Below, one piece after another: positions 44,098-53,470 of a stretch of 64,000 bases of DNA. The position numbers and the translations under genes are program-made. Origin of the DNA: an uncultured Odoribacter sp. Lineage in GTDB: Bacteria > Bacteroidota > Bacteroidia > Bacteroidales > Marinifilaceae. The stretch's first letter is position 1. Every line of letters starts with the position of its first letter. The DNA lies in the NCBI GenBank assembly GCA_900544025.1, contig UQTM01000007.1, positions 9,278 to 73,277 on the forward strand, in the 5' to 3' direction. The notes below the pieces were generated by a model. The model ran no database searches, was not told the origin of the DNA, and saw only the letters and a list, made by a program, of their open reading frames with translations.

Positions 44098-45231
44098 ATG
44101 AAATATACTCTTTTAGCGAAGGATAAGCATAGTGAGGCACGATGCGGAGTGCTGACGACAGGACATGGGGAAATTCATACACCTATTTTTATGCCTGTGG
44201 GGACGGTGGGAAGCGTGAAGGCCGTGCATATGCGGGAACTGAAAAACGATATCCGGGCAGAGATTATTCTGGGAAATACTTACCATTTGTATTTGCGTCC
44301 CGGTACGGAGATATTGCATGCTGCAGGTGGTTTACATAAATTTAACGGATGGGATAAGCCGATACTGACCGATAGCGGCGGATTTCAGGTGTTTTCTCTG
44401 ACCGACACGGGGCGTAAGATCACAGAGGAAGGTGTGACTTTCCGTTCGCATATCGATGGGTCGAAGCATTTGTTCACACCGGAGAAGGTGATGGATATAC
44501 AGCGGACGATCGGGGCCGATATTATAATGGCTTTCGATGAATGTCCTCCGGGTACGAGCGATTATAAATATGCAAAAAATTCATTGGAACTGACACAAAG
44601 GTGGTTGGAACGGTGTGTAAAACGTTTCGATGAGACTGAGGCGTTGTATGGATATGAGCAAAATCTGTTTCCGATTGTGCAAGGATGTGTGTATCGTGAT
44701 TTGCGGGAGAAGTCGGCGGAACACGCAGTGGCTCTGAACCGGGCCGGATATGCCATCGGAGGGCTCGCTGTCGGGGAACCGGCAGAGGATATGTATGCCA
44801 TGATTGAAGTGGTAAACCGGATTTTACCTCAGGATAAACCCCGCTATCTGATGGGAGTGGGAACTCCTGAGAATATATTGGAAGGAATAGAGCGTGGGGT
44901 GGATATGTTCGATTGCGTTATGCCTACCCGCAACGGGCGCAACGGAATGTTGTTTACCACGGAAGGAGTGATCAATATAAAAAATCAGAAATGGGACAGG
45001 GATTTTTCAGCCATAGACCCTGCTGCTTTGTGTTATGTGGATACGGAATATTCAAAAGCTTATCTGCGTCATCTGATTAAAGCGGATGAGATTCTGGGAT
45101 TGCAGATTTGTTCCATTCATAATCTGGCGTTTTATCTGTGGCTGGTGAAAGAAGCGAGAAAACATATTTTAGAAGGCGATTTCACCGGGTGGAAAGAAGC
45201 TACGGTAAAGAAAGTGACGAGAAGACTTTAA
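44098..45231 (+). CDS. tgt: Queuine tRNA-ribosyltransferase
   Basis: 377 residues, the usual length. The substrate-binding Asp is in TDSGGFQVFSL (D92) and the catalytic Asp is in FDCVMPTRNGRNG (D272). The segment before YSKAYLRHL reads ALCYVDTE; the usual CxCxxC zinc site is reduced to C312, with Ala310 and Asp315 in place of the other two, and His341 retained. The enzyme exchanges guanine 34 for preQ1 in tRNAs with GUN anticodons. It is followed after 35 nt by an LptF/LptG gene, a common Bacteroidota arrangement. Confidence 0.95.
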   Translation: MKYTLLAKDKHSEARCGVLTTGHGEIHTPIFMPVGTVGSVKAVHMRELKNDIRAEIILGNTYHLYLRPGTEILHAAGGLHKFNGWDKPILTDSGGFQVFSLTDTGRKITEEGVTFRSHIDGSKHLFTPEKVMDIQRTIGADIIMAFDECPPGTSDYKYAKNSLELTQRWLERCVKRFDETEALYGYEQNLFPIVQGCVYRDLREKSAEHAVALNRAGYAIGGLAVGEPAEDMYAMIEVVNRILPQDKPRYLMGVGTPENILEGIERGVDMFDCVMPTRNGRNGMLFTTEGVINIKNQKWDRDFSAIDPAALCYVDTEYSKAYLRHLIKADEILGLQICSIHNLAFYLWLVKEARKHILEGDFTGWKEATVKKVTRRL

Positions 45232-45266
45232 TAAGACGGATGTCCTCTATATAATGGTTGTCAAAG

Positions 45267-46352
45267 ATGATAATAAAGAAACTGGATTTATATATTACAC
45301 GTAAATTTCTCGGAACCTTCTTTTTTTCGTTGGCTCTGATTTTATGTATTGTGGTTGTATTCGACATTTCTGAGAAATTAGAGCGTTTTCTTGAATATAA
45401 AGCTCCTGTCAAGGCAATTATCGTGGATTATTATTTTAATTTCCTGCCTTATTTTGCCAATGTGTTTTCATCCTTATTTACTTTTATTGCCGTGATCTTT
45501 TTCACTTCGAAGATGGCTTCCGACAGTGAAATTATCGCTATCTTGAGTACGGGGATCAGTTTTCGCCGTTTGTTAGTGCCTTATTTGTTTTCTGCTACGG
45601 TGATCGCTTGTTTGTCTTTTTTAATGGGAGCTTATATCATTCCCAATGCAAACCAGAAGCGTATTCTGTTCGAAGAGGAGTATATGGGCAAGCGCTATTC
45701 GAATAAAGAACAACATATCCATCGCCAAATCGCACCCGGAACGTTCATTTATATGTCGTCTTATTCGGTAGCTTCCAATATCGGCTATGATTTTTCTTTG
45801 GAAAATTTTCATGGGGATACTTTGGTGAGTAAGCTCACTTCATCCCGTATCGTTTGGGATAAGACGAAAGAAAAATGGTCGATTTATAATTGGAGGCTGC
45901 GAGAGATAAATGGAGATGAGGAAGTTTATACCACCGGAAAACAGATAGATACTTTGCTGGCTTTTGAGCCGACTGAGTTTTCTAAGAATCCGAGTAAAAT
46001 AAAAGAGCAACTGATGCTGCCGGAGTTGAAAGAATACGAAGACCAGTTGAGGCTGCGGGGAAGTTCCAATGTGGTGGAATTTCAGATCGAACGTTATAAG
46101 ATGGTGGCAAATGCTTTCGCTACTTTTATTCTGACGATTATAGGAGTCAGTATCGCTTCGCGTAAGATTCGGGGAGGGATGGGACTTCATATCGGGATAG
46201 GTTTGTTGATCAGTTTTTCTTATATATTGTTTATGCAGTTTTCTACCGTATTCGCAACAAACGGAGGGATGAATCCGTTATTAGCGGTATGGTTCCCTAA
46301 TATATTGTTTTCGATAGTGGCTTTGCTGGTTTATAGAACAGCCCCGAAATAA
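45267..46352 (+). CDS. LptF/LptG-family lipopolysaccharide export permease
   Basis: 361 residues from MIIKKLDLYI (45267); an in-frame TTG at 45258 is less plausible. Six TM segments are split by a periplasmic beta-jellyroll (about 130-270). The start YITRKFLGTFFFSLALIL and KMASDSEIIAILSTGISFRRLL are YjgP/YjgQ hallmarks. It should be part of the LptB2FG transporter that extracts LPS from the inner membrane. Only one of the pair is encoded here. Linked to tgt upstream; the rluB gene follows after 84 nt. Confidence 0.92.
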   Translation: MIIKKLDLYITRKFLGTFFFSLALILCIVVVFDISEKLERFLEYKAPVKAIIVDYYFNFLPYFANVFSSLFTFIAVIFFTSKMASDSEIIAILSTGISFRRLLVPYLFSATVIACLSFLMGAYIIPNANQKRILFEEEYMGKRYSNKEQHIHRQIAPGTFIYMSSYSVASNIGYDFSLENFHGDTLVSKLTSSRIVWDKTKEKWSIYNWRLREINGDEEVYTTGKQIDTLLAFEPTEFSKNPSKIKEQLMLPELKEYEDQLRLRGSSNVVEFQIERYKMVANAFATFILTIIGVSIASRKIRGGMGLHIGIGLLISFSYILFMQFSTVFATNGGMNPLLAVWFPNILFSIVALLVYRTAPK

Positions 46353-46436
46353 ATCGGGATAAAATGAGTAGAAAGACGGAGATGCTTGTGTGATTCATGG
46401 TGAAATTTCAAAGGATAAAAAAATTATAAACAGGAT

Positions 46437-47822
46437 ATGGACAGAGATTATAATAAAAATCGCAATCAAGAAGGGGGAGAGCGTAGGGGATATAAACCGG
46501 AAAATGAACGAAAAGGCTATCGGGAACGCAGGGAGTGGAATGGCAATAGTGACAGGGAAAGAGGGCAGCGTCCGGAGCGTAGAAGTTATGGCGAATCCGG
46601 CGGCAATCGTTATCAGAAGGACGACCGGGAACAAAGGAACCGGAACTTTAACGGTAATAGATGGGAAAACCGGGATCAGGAAGGCCGGAATAATAGCGGA
46701 GAGAGAAGGGAGTATAACCGGGGCGAGCGCAATACCGGAGGTTATAGAACCGGTGGAGGTTCGAATGAAAAGCCCGGATATCAAGGGAACCGGGGAGATA
46801 GACGTCCTTACCGGACAGATGATAACCGGGGAGCGAGTCGGAGTTATAACCGGCCGGAAAGAACAGGCAATGAAGAAAGGCCGGCACGAAATTATAACCG
46901 TGAAAAATGGAGCGACCGAAATAAGCCGGAGCAGGAACGTGGCCGTTATAACCGGGAAGGAAATGATGGGAACCGGGAATATAAGCGGAAATTCGACCGG
47001 GATAACCGATATGACCGGGAAGGTGAAATTAGCCATACGGAGAAAGAAGAGTTACGGCAAAAGCATTATAGTAAGAAAAAGATTTTGGCGCACCGTATAA
47101 AGAATGAAAATGAGGAAACGGAATTGCGTTTAAATCGTTTTATTTCTATAAGTGGAGTATGCTCCCGCCGGGATGCCGACGAATTGATAAAGGCCGGCCG
47201 GGTAAAGGTGAACGGAGAAGTAGTAAATACGGTAGGAGTAAAAGTAAAGAAAAAAGATAAGGTTGAAGTGGACGGTGCTATTATCATTCCGGAACGGAAG
47301 GTATATCTTGTGCTGAATAAGCCTAAAGATTATGTGACCACTGTGGACGATCCTCTTGAACGGAAAACCGTAATGGCTTTGGTCGAGGGTGCTTGTAAAG
47401 AAAGGGTATATCCGATAGGTCGGCTCGACCGGCAGACGACCGGAGTACTGCTGTTTACGAACGACGGTGATCTTGCGAAAAAATTGACTCACCCTAAATT
47501 CGACCATAAAAAGATCTATCACGTATTTTTGGATAAAGCTGTTGCGGAACAGGATATACAGGCTATTGCCGACGGTATTCAGCTGGAAGACGGTTTTATC
47601 CAGGCGGATGAAATTAGCTATGCCTCTGAAGATCGTACGGAGGTGGGCATTGAAATTCATTCCGGAAAAAATCGTGTTGTCAGAAGGATTTTCGAACATT
47701 TCGGTTATCAGATTGTGAAGCTCGACCGTGTTTATTTTGCAGGAATCACGAAGAAGAACCTGCCTCGTGGAAGATGGCGTTTTCTGACGACAGAGGAAGT
47801 GAATGTTTTAAAATACTATTGA
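46437..47822 (+). CDS. RluB/RsuA-type pseudouridine synthase with long RGN-rich N-terminal extension
   Basis: 461 residues. The first 226 residues are low-complexity, dominated by Arg, Gly, Asn, Glu, Asp and Tyr, and probably disordered and RNA-binding. An S4 domain begins at about residue 227 (LRLNRFISISGVCSRRDAD), followed by the synthase with YPIGRLDRQTTGVLLFTNDGDLA, where the catalytic Asp lies in GRLD. The family modifies 23S rRNA. An N-terminal extension of this kind is known from other Bacteroidota. The stop TGA overlaps the ATG of the downstream upxY-like gene. Confidence 0.9.
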   Translation: MDRDYNKNRNQEGGERRGYKPENERKGYRERREWNGNSDRERGQRPERRSYGESGGNRYQKDDREQRNRNFNGNRWENRDQEGRNNSGERREYNRGERNTGGYRTGGGSNEKPGYQGNRGDRRPYRTDDNRGASRSYNRPERTGNEERPARNYNREKWSDRNKPEQERGRYNREGNDGNREYKRKFDRDNRYDREGEISHTEKEELRQKHYSKKKILAHRIKNENEETELRLNRFISISGVCSRRDADELIKAGRVKVNGEVVNTVGVKVKKKDKVEVDGAIIIPERKVYLVLNKPKDYVTTVDDPLERKTVMALVEGACKERVYPIGRLDRQTTGVLLFTNDGDLAKKLTHPKFDHKKIYHVFLDKAVAEQDIQAIADGIQLEDGFIQADEISYASEDRTEVGIEIHSGKNRVVRRIFEHFGYQIVKLDRVYFAGITKKNLPRGRWRFLTTEEVNVLKYY

Positions 47823-48322
47823 TGATGGCTTACTGGTATGCAGTATATACTTCGTCCAGGGCAGAAAAGAGAGTAAAAGAACGTTTGGAGCAGGTTGGAA
47901 TAGAGTGTTATTTGCCTTTGAGAACTGAATTCCGGATGTGGAGTAGCCGTAAGAAAAAGGTTTCTGTCCCGCTTATTCCCGGATATATATTCGTGCATGT
48001 GGGAGCGGAACAATTTGTTGAGGTATTGAATATTGCCGGGGTTGTTTCTTTTTTGAAGGAAAAAGGTAAAGCTGTTCCTATTCCCGATAAGCAGATCGGC
48101 CAATTACGGTTTGTAGAAGGAAATGCAGAAGAACCGATGGAGATTTCTTTCGAGAAAATTCCGGCAGGAAGCCTGATAAAAGTGGTACGGGGAAAATTCG
48201 CCGGTTTTGAAGGCGAAGTGATTGAAATGTCAGGTAAATATAAGATTGTGATACGTTTAGAACATTTGGGTTGTGCTTTAATGACGATTTCTGCCAGTTG
48301 TGTGGAAAGGGTTAAAGTTTGA
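47822..48322 (+). CDS. UpxY-like NusG-family transcription antiterminator
   Basis: 166 residues; ATG at 47822 overlaps the TGA of the rluB-like gene (TGATG), with a second in-frame ATG at 47825. The start MAYWYAVYTSSRAEKRVKERL is the NGN domain, and VVRGKFAGFEGEVIEM near the end is the KOW domain. In Bacteroides, UpxY proteins lead capsular polysaccharide operons and prevent premature termination of that operon. Here it precedes the SLBB exporter by 84 nt, with a TATTTTTG box in between. No UpxZ partner gene is present. Confidence 0.85.
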   Translation: MMAYWYAVYTSSRAEKRVKERLEQVGIECYLPLRTEFRMWSSRKKKVSVPLIPGYIFVHVGAEQFVEVLNIAGVVSFLKEKGKAVPIPDKQIGQLRFVEGNAEEPMEISFEKIPAGSLIKVVRGKFAGFEGEVIEMSGKYKIVIRLEHLGCALMTISASCVERVKV

Positions 48323-48361
48323 TTTTTTAATGTGCCAATTTTTAAATATTGTTTTTTTCTA

Positions 48362-48369
48362 TATTTTTG
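48362..48369 (+). promoter_or_regulatory. -7 element upstream of the SLBB exporter
   Basis: TATTTTTG, 37 nt before the GTG start; TTTT occupies the -33 position at 48339-48342. Partial support. Confidence 0.45.
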
Positions 48370-48406
48370 TTAGCGAATAGGATGTAGAATTTAAAAGAGT
48401 TTAGAA

Positions 48407-50878
48407 GTGAATAGGTTGTTTTTTTTGTTATTTTTTATCTTGTGGTTTGGCGGAGTGTATGCACAGATGTCGGATGAGCAAGTGGTTACTTTATTGAAAA
48501 GTGCATATAGCCAGGGATTGAGCGAGCAGGAAATCGGGATGTTGTTGGTACAAAAGGGGGTGACACAGGAGCAGTTGATGCGTATTAAGGAGCGGGGAGA
48601 TAATAAGGAGAATGCAGCAGATAATTCTTCAGCTTCTTCCCGTATGCGGACAGTGGCGGGAGAGGATGTGTTGCCGGGGGGACAGAGAAAAAACAGTAAT
48701 AAGGATCAATATCTTCTAAAAGATCATTCAGGAGCGGACAGACGAGGGATTTTATTGGATTCTGTGGAAAATATATTGGGGCAGGAAAAACGTCCCTCGA
48801 AGAAGGGAAATATAGAAAATCAGGTTTTTGGACGTAGTATTTTTGAGAATGATGCTTTAACATTCGAGCCTAATTTGAATGTGGCTACTTCTGAAAATTA
48901 TGTTTTGGGTCCCGGTGACGAAGTTATCGTCGATGTGTGGGGAGATTCCGAACGTACCATCAGACAGCAGATCTCTCCCGACGGTAATATCTGGATTGAG
49001 ACTTTAGGACCTGTTTTTTTAAGTGGATTGAAAGTAAGCGAGGCCTCTGCACATTTAAAAAAAGAACTTACCCGTATCTATGCTTCTATAGACAGCAATA
49101 CCACATTTGTAAAACTTAGTCTGGGAAAAATCAGAAGTATTAAGGTGAATATCGTGGGAGATGTTTTGGCTCCCGGAACTTATACTTTGCCTTCGCTGGC
49201 TACTTTATTTCATGCTTTATACAGTGCCGGAGGTGTAAATGATATCGGTTCATTGAGGAGTGTAAAGATTGGACGGGGAGGAAAAGAGATTGCCGATGTC
49301 GATATTTATTCTTATTTGTTACAGGGAAGAAATGACTTGGATATCAGTCTGAAAGATGGTGACGTTATTCTTGTCGCTCCTTATCGGAATTTGGTTTTAT
49401 TGAAAGGGAAAGTAAAGCGTCCCATGAAATACGAATTGACTAACACTGAAACTTTGAGCGATTTGCTGGATTATGCCGGAGGGTTCATGGGCGAGGCTTA
49501 TAAAAATGCGGTGAGAGTTATCCGGAAAAGTGGACGGGAACATCAGGTTTTCAATGTTGAAAAGTCGGATTTCGTAAATTTTGTATTGACGGACGGAGAT
49601 GAAGTTTTTGTAGATTCTGTGCTTCCCCGGTTTGAAAATAAGATAGAGATTCGGGGAGCAGTGTATCGTGAGGGACTTTATGCGTTAGACAGTAGTATGA
49701 ATACTGTTAAGCAGTTGATAGAGAAAGCGGAAGGGCTCCGGGAGGATGCTTTTTTGAATCGGGCGGTTTTATATCGTAATAAACCTAATTTGCTCCTGGA
49801 AAGTCAGTCCGTGAATGTGGCGGGGATTATGAACGGTTCTGCACCCGATATTGCTTTGCGGAAAAATGATGTGTTATATATTCCTTCTATATTCGATTTG
49901 AAAGAAGAGTATACGATTTCTGTCCAAGGGCCGGTAGGATATCCGGGAGTATATAAATTTGCGGAAAATATGAGTATCGAAGATTTGATTATTCAGGCCG
50001 GAGGATTGAAAGAATCTGCTTCGGTTGTTAAAATCGATATAGCAAGACGGGTAAAGAATCCAAAGAGTTTAGAAGTTGGGAGTATATGTGCAGAGAGTTA
50101 TACAGTAACATTAAAGGATGGGCTGGCTTTGACAGACGAAGGAAAGGAGTTTATTTTGCAGCCATTCGATGAAGTTTATATACGTAATTCTCCGGGTTAC
50201 CAGGTACAGCAAAATGTGCAGATTACCGGAGAAGCCCTCTTTGCCGGTACTTACGTATTAGCTAAAAAAGGAGAGAGAGTTTCCGATTTGATTCAGAAAG
50301 CCGGCGGATTGACTCCGGAGGCGTATATCGATGGAGCACGTCTTACGCGTAAGAAGGATGACGACGAGTTGGCAAGAGAAGAAGCTATGCGAGAATTATT
50401 GAAACGGGCAGGAAAAGATTCTATTGATGTAAATCAGGTCAAAGTAAGTGATTATTATATGGTCGGGATCGATTTAAAGAAGATTTTGACCAATAAGGGT
50501 TCTGAATATGATATTGTTTTGAAAGAAGGAGATCATTTGCATATACCTCAATATACAGGAACCGTAAAAATCAGCGGTGCAGTGATGTATCCCAATACGG
50601 TCGTATATAATAAGAAGGCGCGCTTGAAGGATTATATCGAACAGGGGGGAGGTTTTGCCGCCCGTGCTAAAAAGCATAAAGTTTTCATTGTATATATGAA
50701 TGGAACTGTTTCTAAATCTAAGTTTTTGTCTAAAGCGATAGCTACTCCGGGATGCGAAATTATCGTTCCATTGAGACCGGTACGCAAGGGGATGGGAATT
50801 ACAGAAATTATGGGATTAGCGACTTCAACGACTTCGATGGCAGCGTTAGTGACTTCTATTATTAATTCAAGTAAATAA
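48407..50878 (+). CDS. SLBB-repeat polysaccharide export protein (Wza-like, long)
   Basis: 823 residues; GTG start at 48407 gives a signal peptide (NRLFFLLFFILWFGGVYAQ), whereas the next ATG would remove it. The Poly_export domain (YVLGPGDEVIVDVWGDSERTI) is at about 165-250, followed by several SLBB domains (for example VKRPMKYELTNTETLSDLL, YPGVYKFAENMSIEDL, ALFAGTYVLAKKGERVSDL). A hydrophobic C-terminal segment lies near MGLATSTTSMAALV. It is the probable outer-membrane conduit for a surface polysaccharide, working with the Wzz-like proteins encoded next. Confidence 0.9.
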   Translation: MNRLFFLLFFILWFGGVYAQMSDEQVVTLLKSAYSQGLSEQEIGMLLVQKGVTQEQLMRIKERGDNKENAADNSSASSRMRTVAGEDVLPGGQRKNSNKDQYLLKDHSGADRRGILLDSVENILGQEKRPSKKGNIENQVFGRSIFENDALTFEPNLNVATSENYVLGPGDEVIVDVWGDSERTIRQQISPDGNIWIETLGPVFLSGLKVSEASAHLKKELTRIYASIDSNTTFVKLSLGKIRSIKVNIVGDVLAPGTYTLPSLATLFHALYSAGGVNDIGSLRSVKIGRGGKEIADVDIYSYLLQGRNDLDISLKDGDVILVAPYRNLVLLKGKVKRPMKYELTNTETLSDLLDYAGGFMGEAYKNAVRVIRKSGREHQVFNVEKSDFVNFVLTDGDEVFVDSVLPRFENKIEIRGAVYREGLYALDSSMNTVKQLIEKAEGLREDAFLNRAVLYRNKPNLLLESQSVNVAGIMNGSAPDIALRKNDVLYIPSIFDLKEEYTISVQGPVGYPGVYKFAENMSIEDLIIQAGGLKESASVVKIDIARRVKNPKSLEVGSICAESYTVTLKDGLALTDEGKEFILQPFDEVYIRNSPGYQVQQNVQITGEALFAGTYVLAKKGERVSDLIQKAGGLTPEAYIDGARLTRKKDDDELAREEAMRELLKRAGKDSIDVNQVKVSDYYMVGIDLKKILTNKGSEYDIVLKEGDHLHIPQYTGTVKISGAVMYPNTVVYNKKARLKDYIEQGGGFAARAKKHKVFIVYMNGTVSKSKFLSKAIATPGCEIIVPLRPVRKGMGITEIMGLATSTTSMAALVTSIINSSK

Positions 50879-50889
50879 GCTGAGAGATA

Positions 50890-52038
50890 ATGGCAAAAGA
50901 TTCTATATCTGAACAAAATTCCGAAGATCAGGAAATAGATTTGCTGGAAATTATTGGTAGATTGTGGCGTGAGCGCAGATTTATTTTAAAAGTTACATTT
51001 GTTTTTGTCATATTGGGAATTTTAGTCGCCTTGTTTAGTAGCAAGGTTTATACTGCCCAATGTTCTATTGTTCCGCAAACCGCCTCTAAAAACACCGGAG
51101 GAAGCTTGAGCGGGTTGGCTGCAATGGCCGGTATAAATCTGGGAAGTATGGAGAGCGGGGAGTTATTATCCCCGAAAATATATTCTATGATCATCAATAG
51201 CGTCCCCTTTCAAAAGGATTTGATGCAGGTAAAAATAAAGTTCCAGGAATATGAAGAGCCTATACGGCTATTCGATTACTACACAGACGAAAAATATCAG
51301 AAGTTTTCTTTATTGGGAACCATAAAAAAATATACGATAGGTTTGCCGGGGATTATGATGGAAGCGTTGAGAGGAAAAGAGGAGGAAGATTTACAAACGG
51401 AAACGGTAAGCGATGATTCGGTCATGATAGAGACTTTGACCAAGAAAGAAAATGCTTGTGTGAAGGCTATAAAAACGATGATTTCTTTTAACCTGAACGA
51501 AAAGGAAGGATATTTCACTTTGGCTGCCAGTATGTCGGAACCTTTGGCTGCAGCCCAACTGGTTGCCGCTACGCAGCAGTTACTTCAAAAATATGTAACG
51601 GCTTTTAAGATTGAAAAGGTGGAAAACAATCTGGCATTTGTTGAAAGTCGTTATCAGGATGCTAAAAGAGATTTTGAAGCCAAGCAACAGGAATTGGCAG
51701 CTTATCGGGATGCTAACCGTAATTTTGCATTAGAGAAAGCACGGACTAATGAAGAACGACTGAAAACGCAGAGCGATCTTTTGTTTAGTGTTTACAGTGA
51801 GTTGGCTAAACAGCGGGAACAGGCTAATATTCAAGTAAAAGAAACAACCCCTATTTTTACGATTGTCGATCCGGTAACGGTGCCTAATGAGCGTGCCAAG
51901 CCTAAACGGAGTCTGATATGTATTGCTTTTACCATATTGGGAGGATTCGTAGGGATAGGTTTGGTTTTGGTTTTACCTTTTATTGCTAAGATTTCCGGAC
52001 ATAAAAAGTTAGCTAAATGGCTTCCCGAAAATTCCTGA
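50890..52038 (+). CDS. Wzz/GumC-like chain-length protein, copy 1
   Basis: 382 residues. A cytoplasmic N-terminus (QEIDLLEIIGRLWRERRFIL) leads into TM1, a long periplasmic coiled-coil stretch (about 210-310) and TM2 near the C-terminus, preceded by the proline-rich PNERAKPKRS motif. This is the Wzz/polysaccharide co-polymerase pattern. It has no kinase domain. It controls chain length or export of a surface polysaccharide, starting 11 nt after the SLBB exporter, so they are one operon. The copy at 52195 is a paralogue. Confidence 0.9.
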   Translation: MAKDSISEQNSEDQEIDLLEIIGRLWRERRFILKVTFVFVILGILVALFSSKVYTAQCSIVPQTASKNTGGSLSGLAAMAGINLGSMESGELLSPKIYSMIINSVPFQKDLMQVKIKFQEYEEPIRLFDYYTDEKYQKFSLLGTIKKYTIGLPGIMMEALRGKEEEDLQTETVSDDSVMIETLTKKENACVKAIKTMISFNLNEKEGYFTLAASMSEPLAAAQLVAATQQLLQKYVTAFKIEKVENNLAFVESRYQDAKRDFEAKQQELAAYRDANRNFALEKARTNEERLKTQSDLLFSVYSELAKQREQANIQVKETTPIFTIVDPVTVPNERAKPKRSLICIAFTILGGFVGIGLVLVLPFIAKISGHKKLAKWLPENS

Positions 52039-52133
52039 CATAAAATTTGATCGGTAAGACTTCTCTATTTAAATATCGGAATTATTGTATTAAAATGGAA
52101 AAATACGAATATAATTATAACCTTAATTTTTTC

Positions 52134-52141
52134 TATCTTTG
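52134..52141 (+). promoter_or_regulatory. -7 element between the two Wzz genes
   Basis: TATCTTTG, 53 nt before the second Wzz gene. Its -33 is weak. It could allow separate expression of copy 2. Confidence 0.45.
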
Positions 52142-52194
52142 TATTGCTTTTAAAAACGGGAATTTTTAAAAGATAAGAACTAAGTAATATCAGT

Positions 52195-53181
52195 ATGCAG
52201 GAACAGGAAATCGATCTTTTAGAGGTCATCTATAAATTGTGGAATCGCCGTAAGTTTTTATTTTTATTAGTTTTTATCTTTATGCTGACAGGAGGGGTAA
52301 TCGCTTTTGTATTGCCTCGTCAGTATGTGGCGGAATGTATCTTGGGGCTGGAAGTCGTAGATAATACGATGCGCGTAAAATTGGAGGGATTGTCTGCCGT
52401 TCAGAATATGAATGTAGGGAATGTAAGAGAAGTGCAGGTGGTTTCGCCTTCTATGTATCCTAATATTTTATATAGCGTTCCTTTTCAAAAAGAATTGATT
52501 CATAAACGCCTGTTTATGGGAGAAGGACAGGATTCTTTATCATTTTATGAATACTTTACTCATAGTAAACTTGCCGAGGACCAGCGGGAAAATAGCAGAG
52601 GGGTCCAGAATGTGTCGCCCCAGGAGTTGAGCTGTATGGCTTATTTAAAAAAGAAGATTGTCTTAAAGATCGTAGAGAGAGACGGCTATTTGAAACTTTC
52701 TGTTGCCATGCCCGATGCGGAAATGGCAGCCCAGATAGCACAACAGACACAAGAAATGTTGCAGCAGTATATTACGGAGTTTAAAGTGGCAAAAGTTCAG
52801 GCAACTCTGAATTTTATAGAAGAGCGTTATGCAGAGGTAAAGCAGGAATTAGAGAAAAAGCAGCAGGCATTGATGGTTTTTCGTGAAAAAAATAAAGAAA
52901 ATTCTCTTCTTGTAAAGAAAGGAGAAGAAAAGATACTGAACAATGAATATGAACTTTTTTTTAATTTATATGCGGATATTGTTCGGCAACGCGAGCAGGC
53001 ACGAATGCTGGTAAAAGAAAACATTCCCGTACTTACAGTGATCGAGCCTGTTATATTACCTTCTTCTCCCGCTAAGCCCAATAAGATGTTAATTATAGCT
53101 ATTTCGGCGCTGATAGGTGGATTTATAGGATGTTGCTGGGTATTGCTGGCTTCTTCTTATCGGAAATGGAAAAGCATGTAA
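52195..53181 (+). CDS. Wzz/GumC-like chain-length protein, copy 2
   Basis: 328 residues, with the same N-terminal motif as copy 1 (QEIDLLEVIYKLWNRRKFL), TM1, a coiled-coil region (KQELEKKQQALMVFREKNKE) and TM2 after SPAKPNKM. It is shorter than copy 1 by about 50 residues. The two proteins are divergent paralogues, so they could form mixed complexes or serve different polymers. A gene-free stretch of 289 nt follows; the only signal I see there is the TATTTTTG box at 53421. Confidence 0.88.
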   Translation: MQEQEIDLLEVIYKLWNRRKFLFLLVFIFMLTGGVIAFVLPRQYVAECILGLEVVDNTMRVKLEGLSAVQNMNVGNVREVQVVSPSMYPNILYSVPFQKELIHKRLFMGEGQDSLSFYEYFTHSKLAEDQRENSRGVQNVSPQELSCMAYLKKKIVLKIVERDGYLKLSVAMPDAEMAAQIAQQTQEMLQQYITEFKVAKVQATLNFIEERYAEVKQELEKKQQALMVFREKNKENSLLVKKGEEKILNNEYELFFNLYADIVRQREQARMLVKENIPVLTVIEPVILPSSPAKPNKMLIIAISALIGGFIGCCWVLLASSYRKWKSM

Positions 53182-53420
53182 CCCAATAGCTCATCTTTCT
53201 ATTTCGAATGAGAAGCCGGTTAAATCTTAGCTTTTGTTTTCTATCGTAGTTATCATAGTTTTAATATTTTAATGACGATCATTTCATAAATGTGTGGGAA
53301 CGTCGGATCATATTGAAAGATATAAAAGTATTTATTTCCTGGTATTCAAAAGGGTATTTGTATATGGATAAAATAATTATTTTTTTATCTGGAAAATAAC
53401 GATTATATAACAAAACTGTG

Positions 53421-53428
53421 TATTTTTG
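53421..53428 (+). promoter_or_regulatory. -7 element upstream of the WecA-like gene
   Basis: TATTTTTG, 42 nt before the start. A -33 TTTG is not evident. Confidence 0.45.
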
Positions 53429-53470
53429 CAAAAATAGAATAATAAATAGGTTGTAGTAAATAGGAATGAG

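Noticed and set aside
46390..47100. 236-residue plus-strand ORF and 213-residue minus-strand ORF (46395-47036) in the rluB-like gene
   Set aside because: Low-complexity shadows of the RGN-rich frame; no homology pattern, no ribosome-binding or promoter signal, composition driven by ACCGGG-type repeats.
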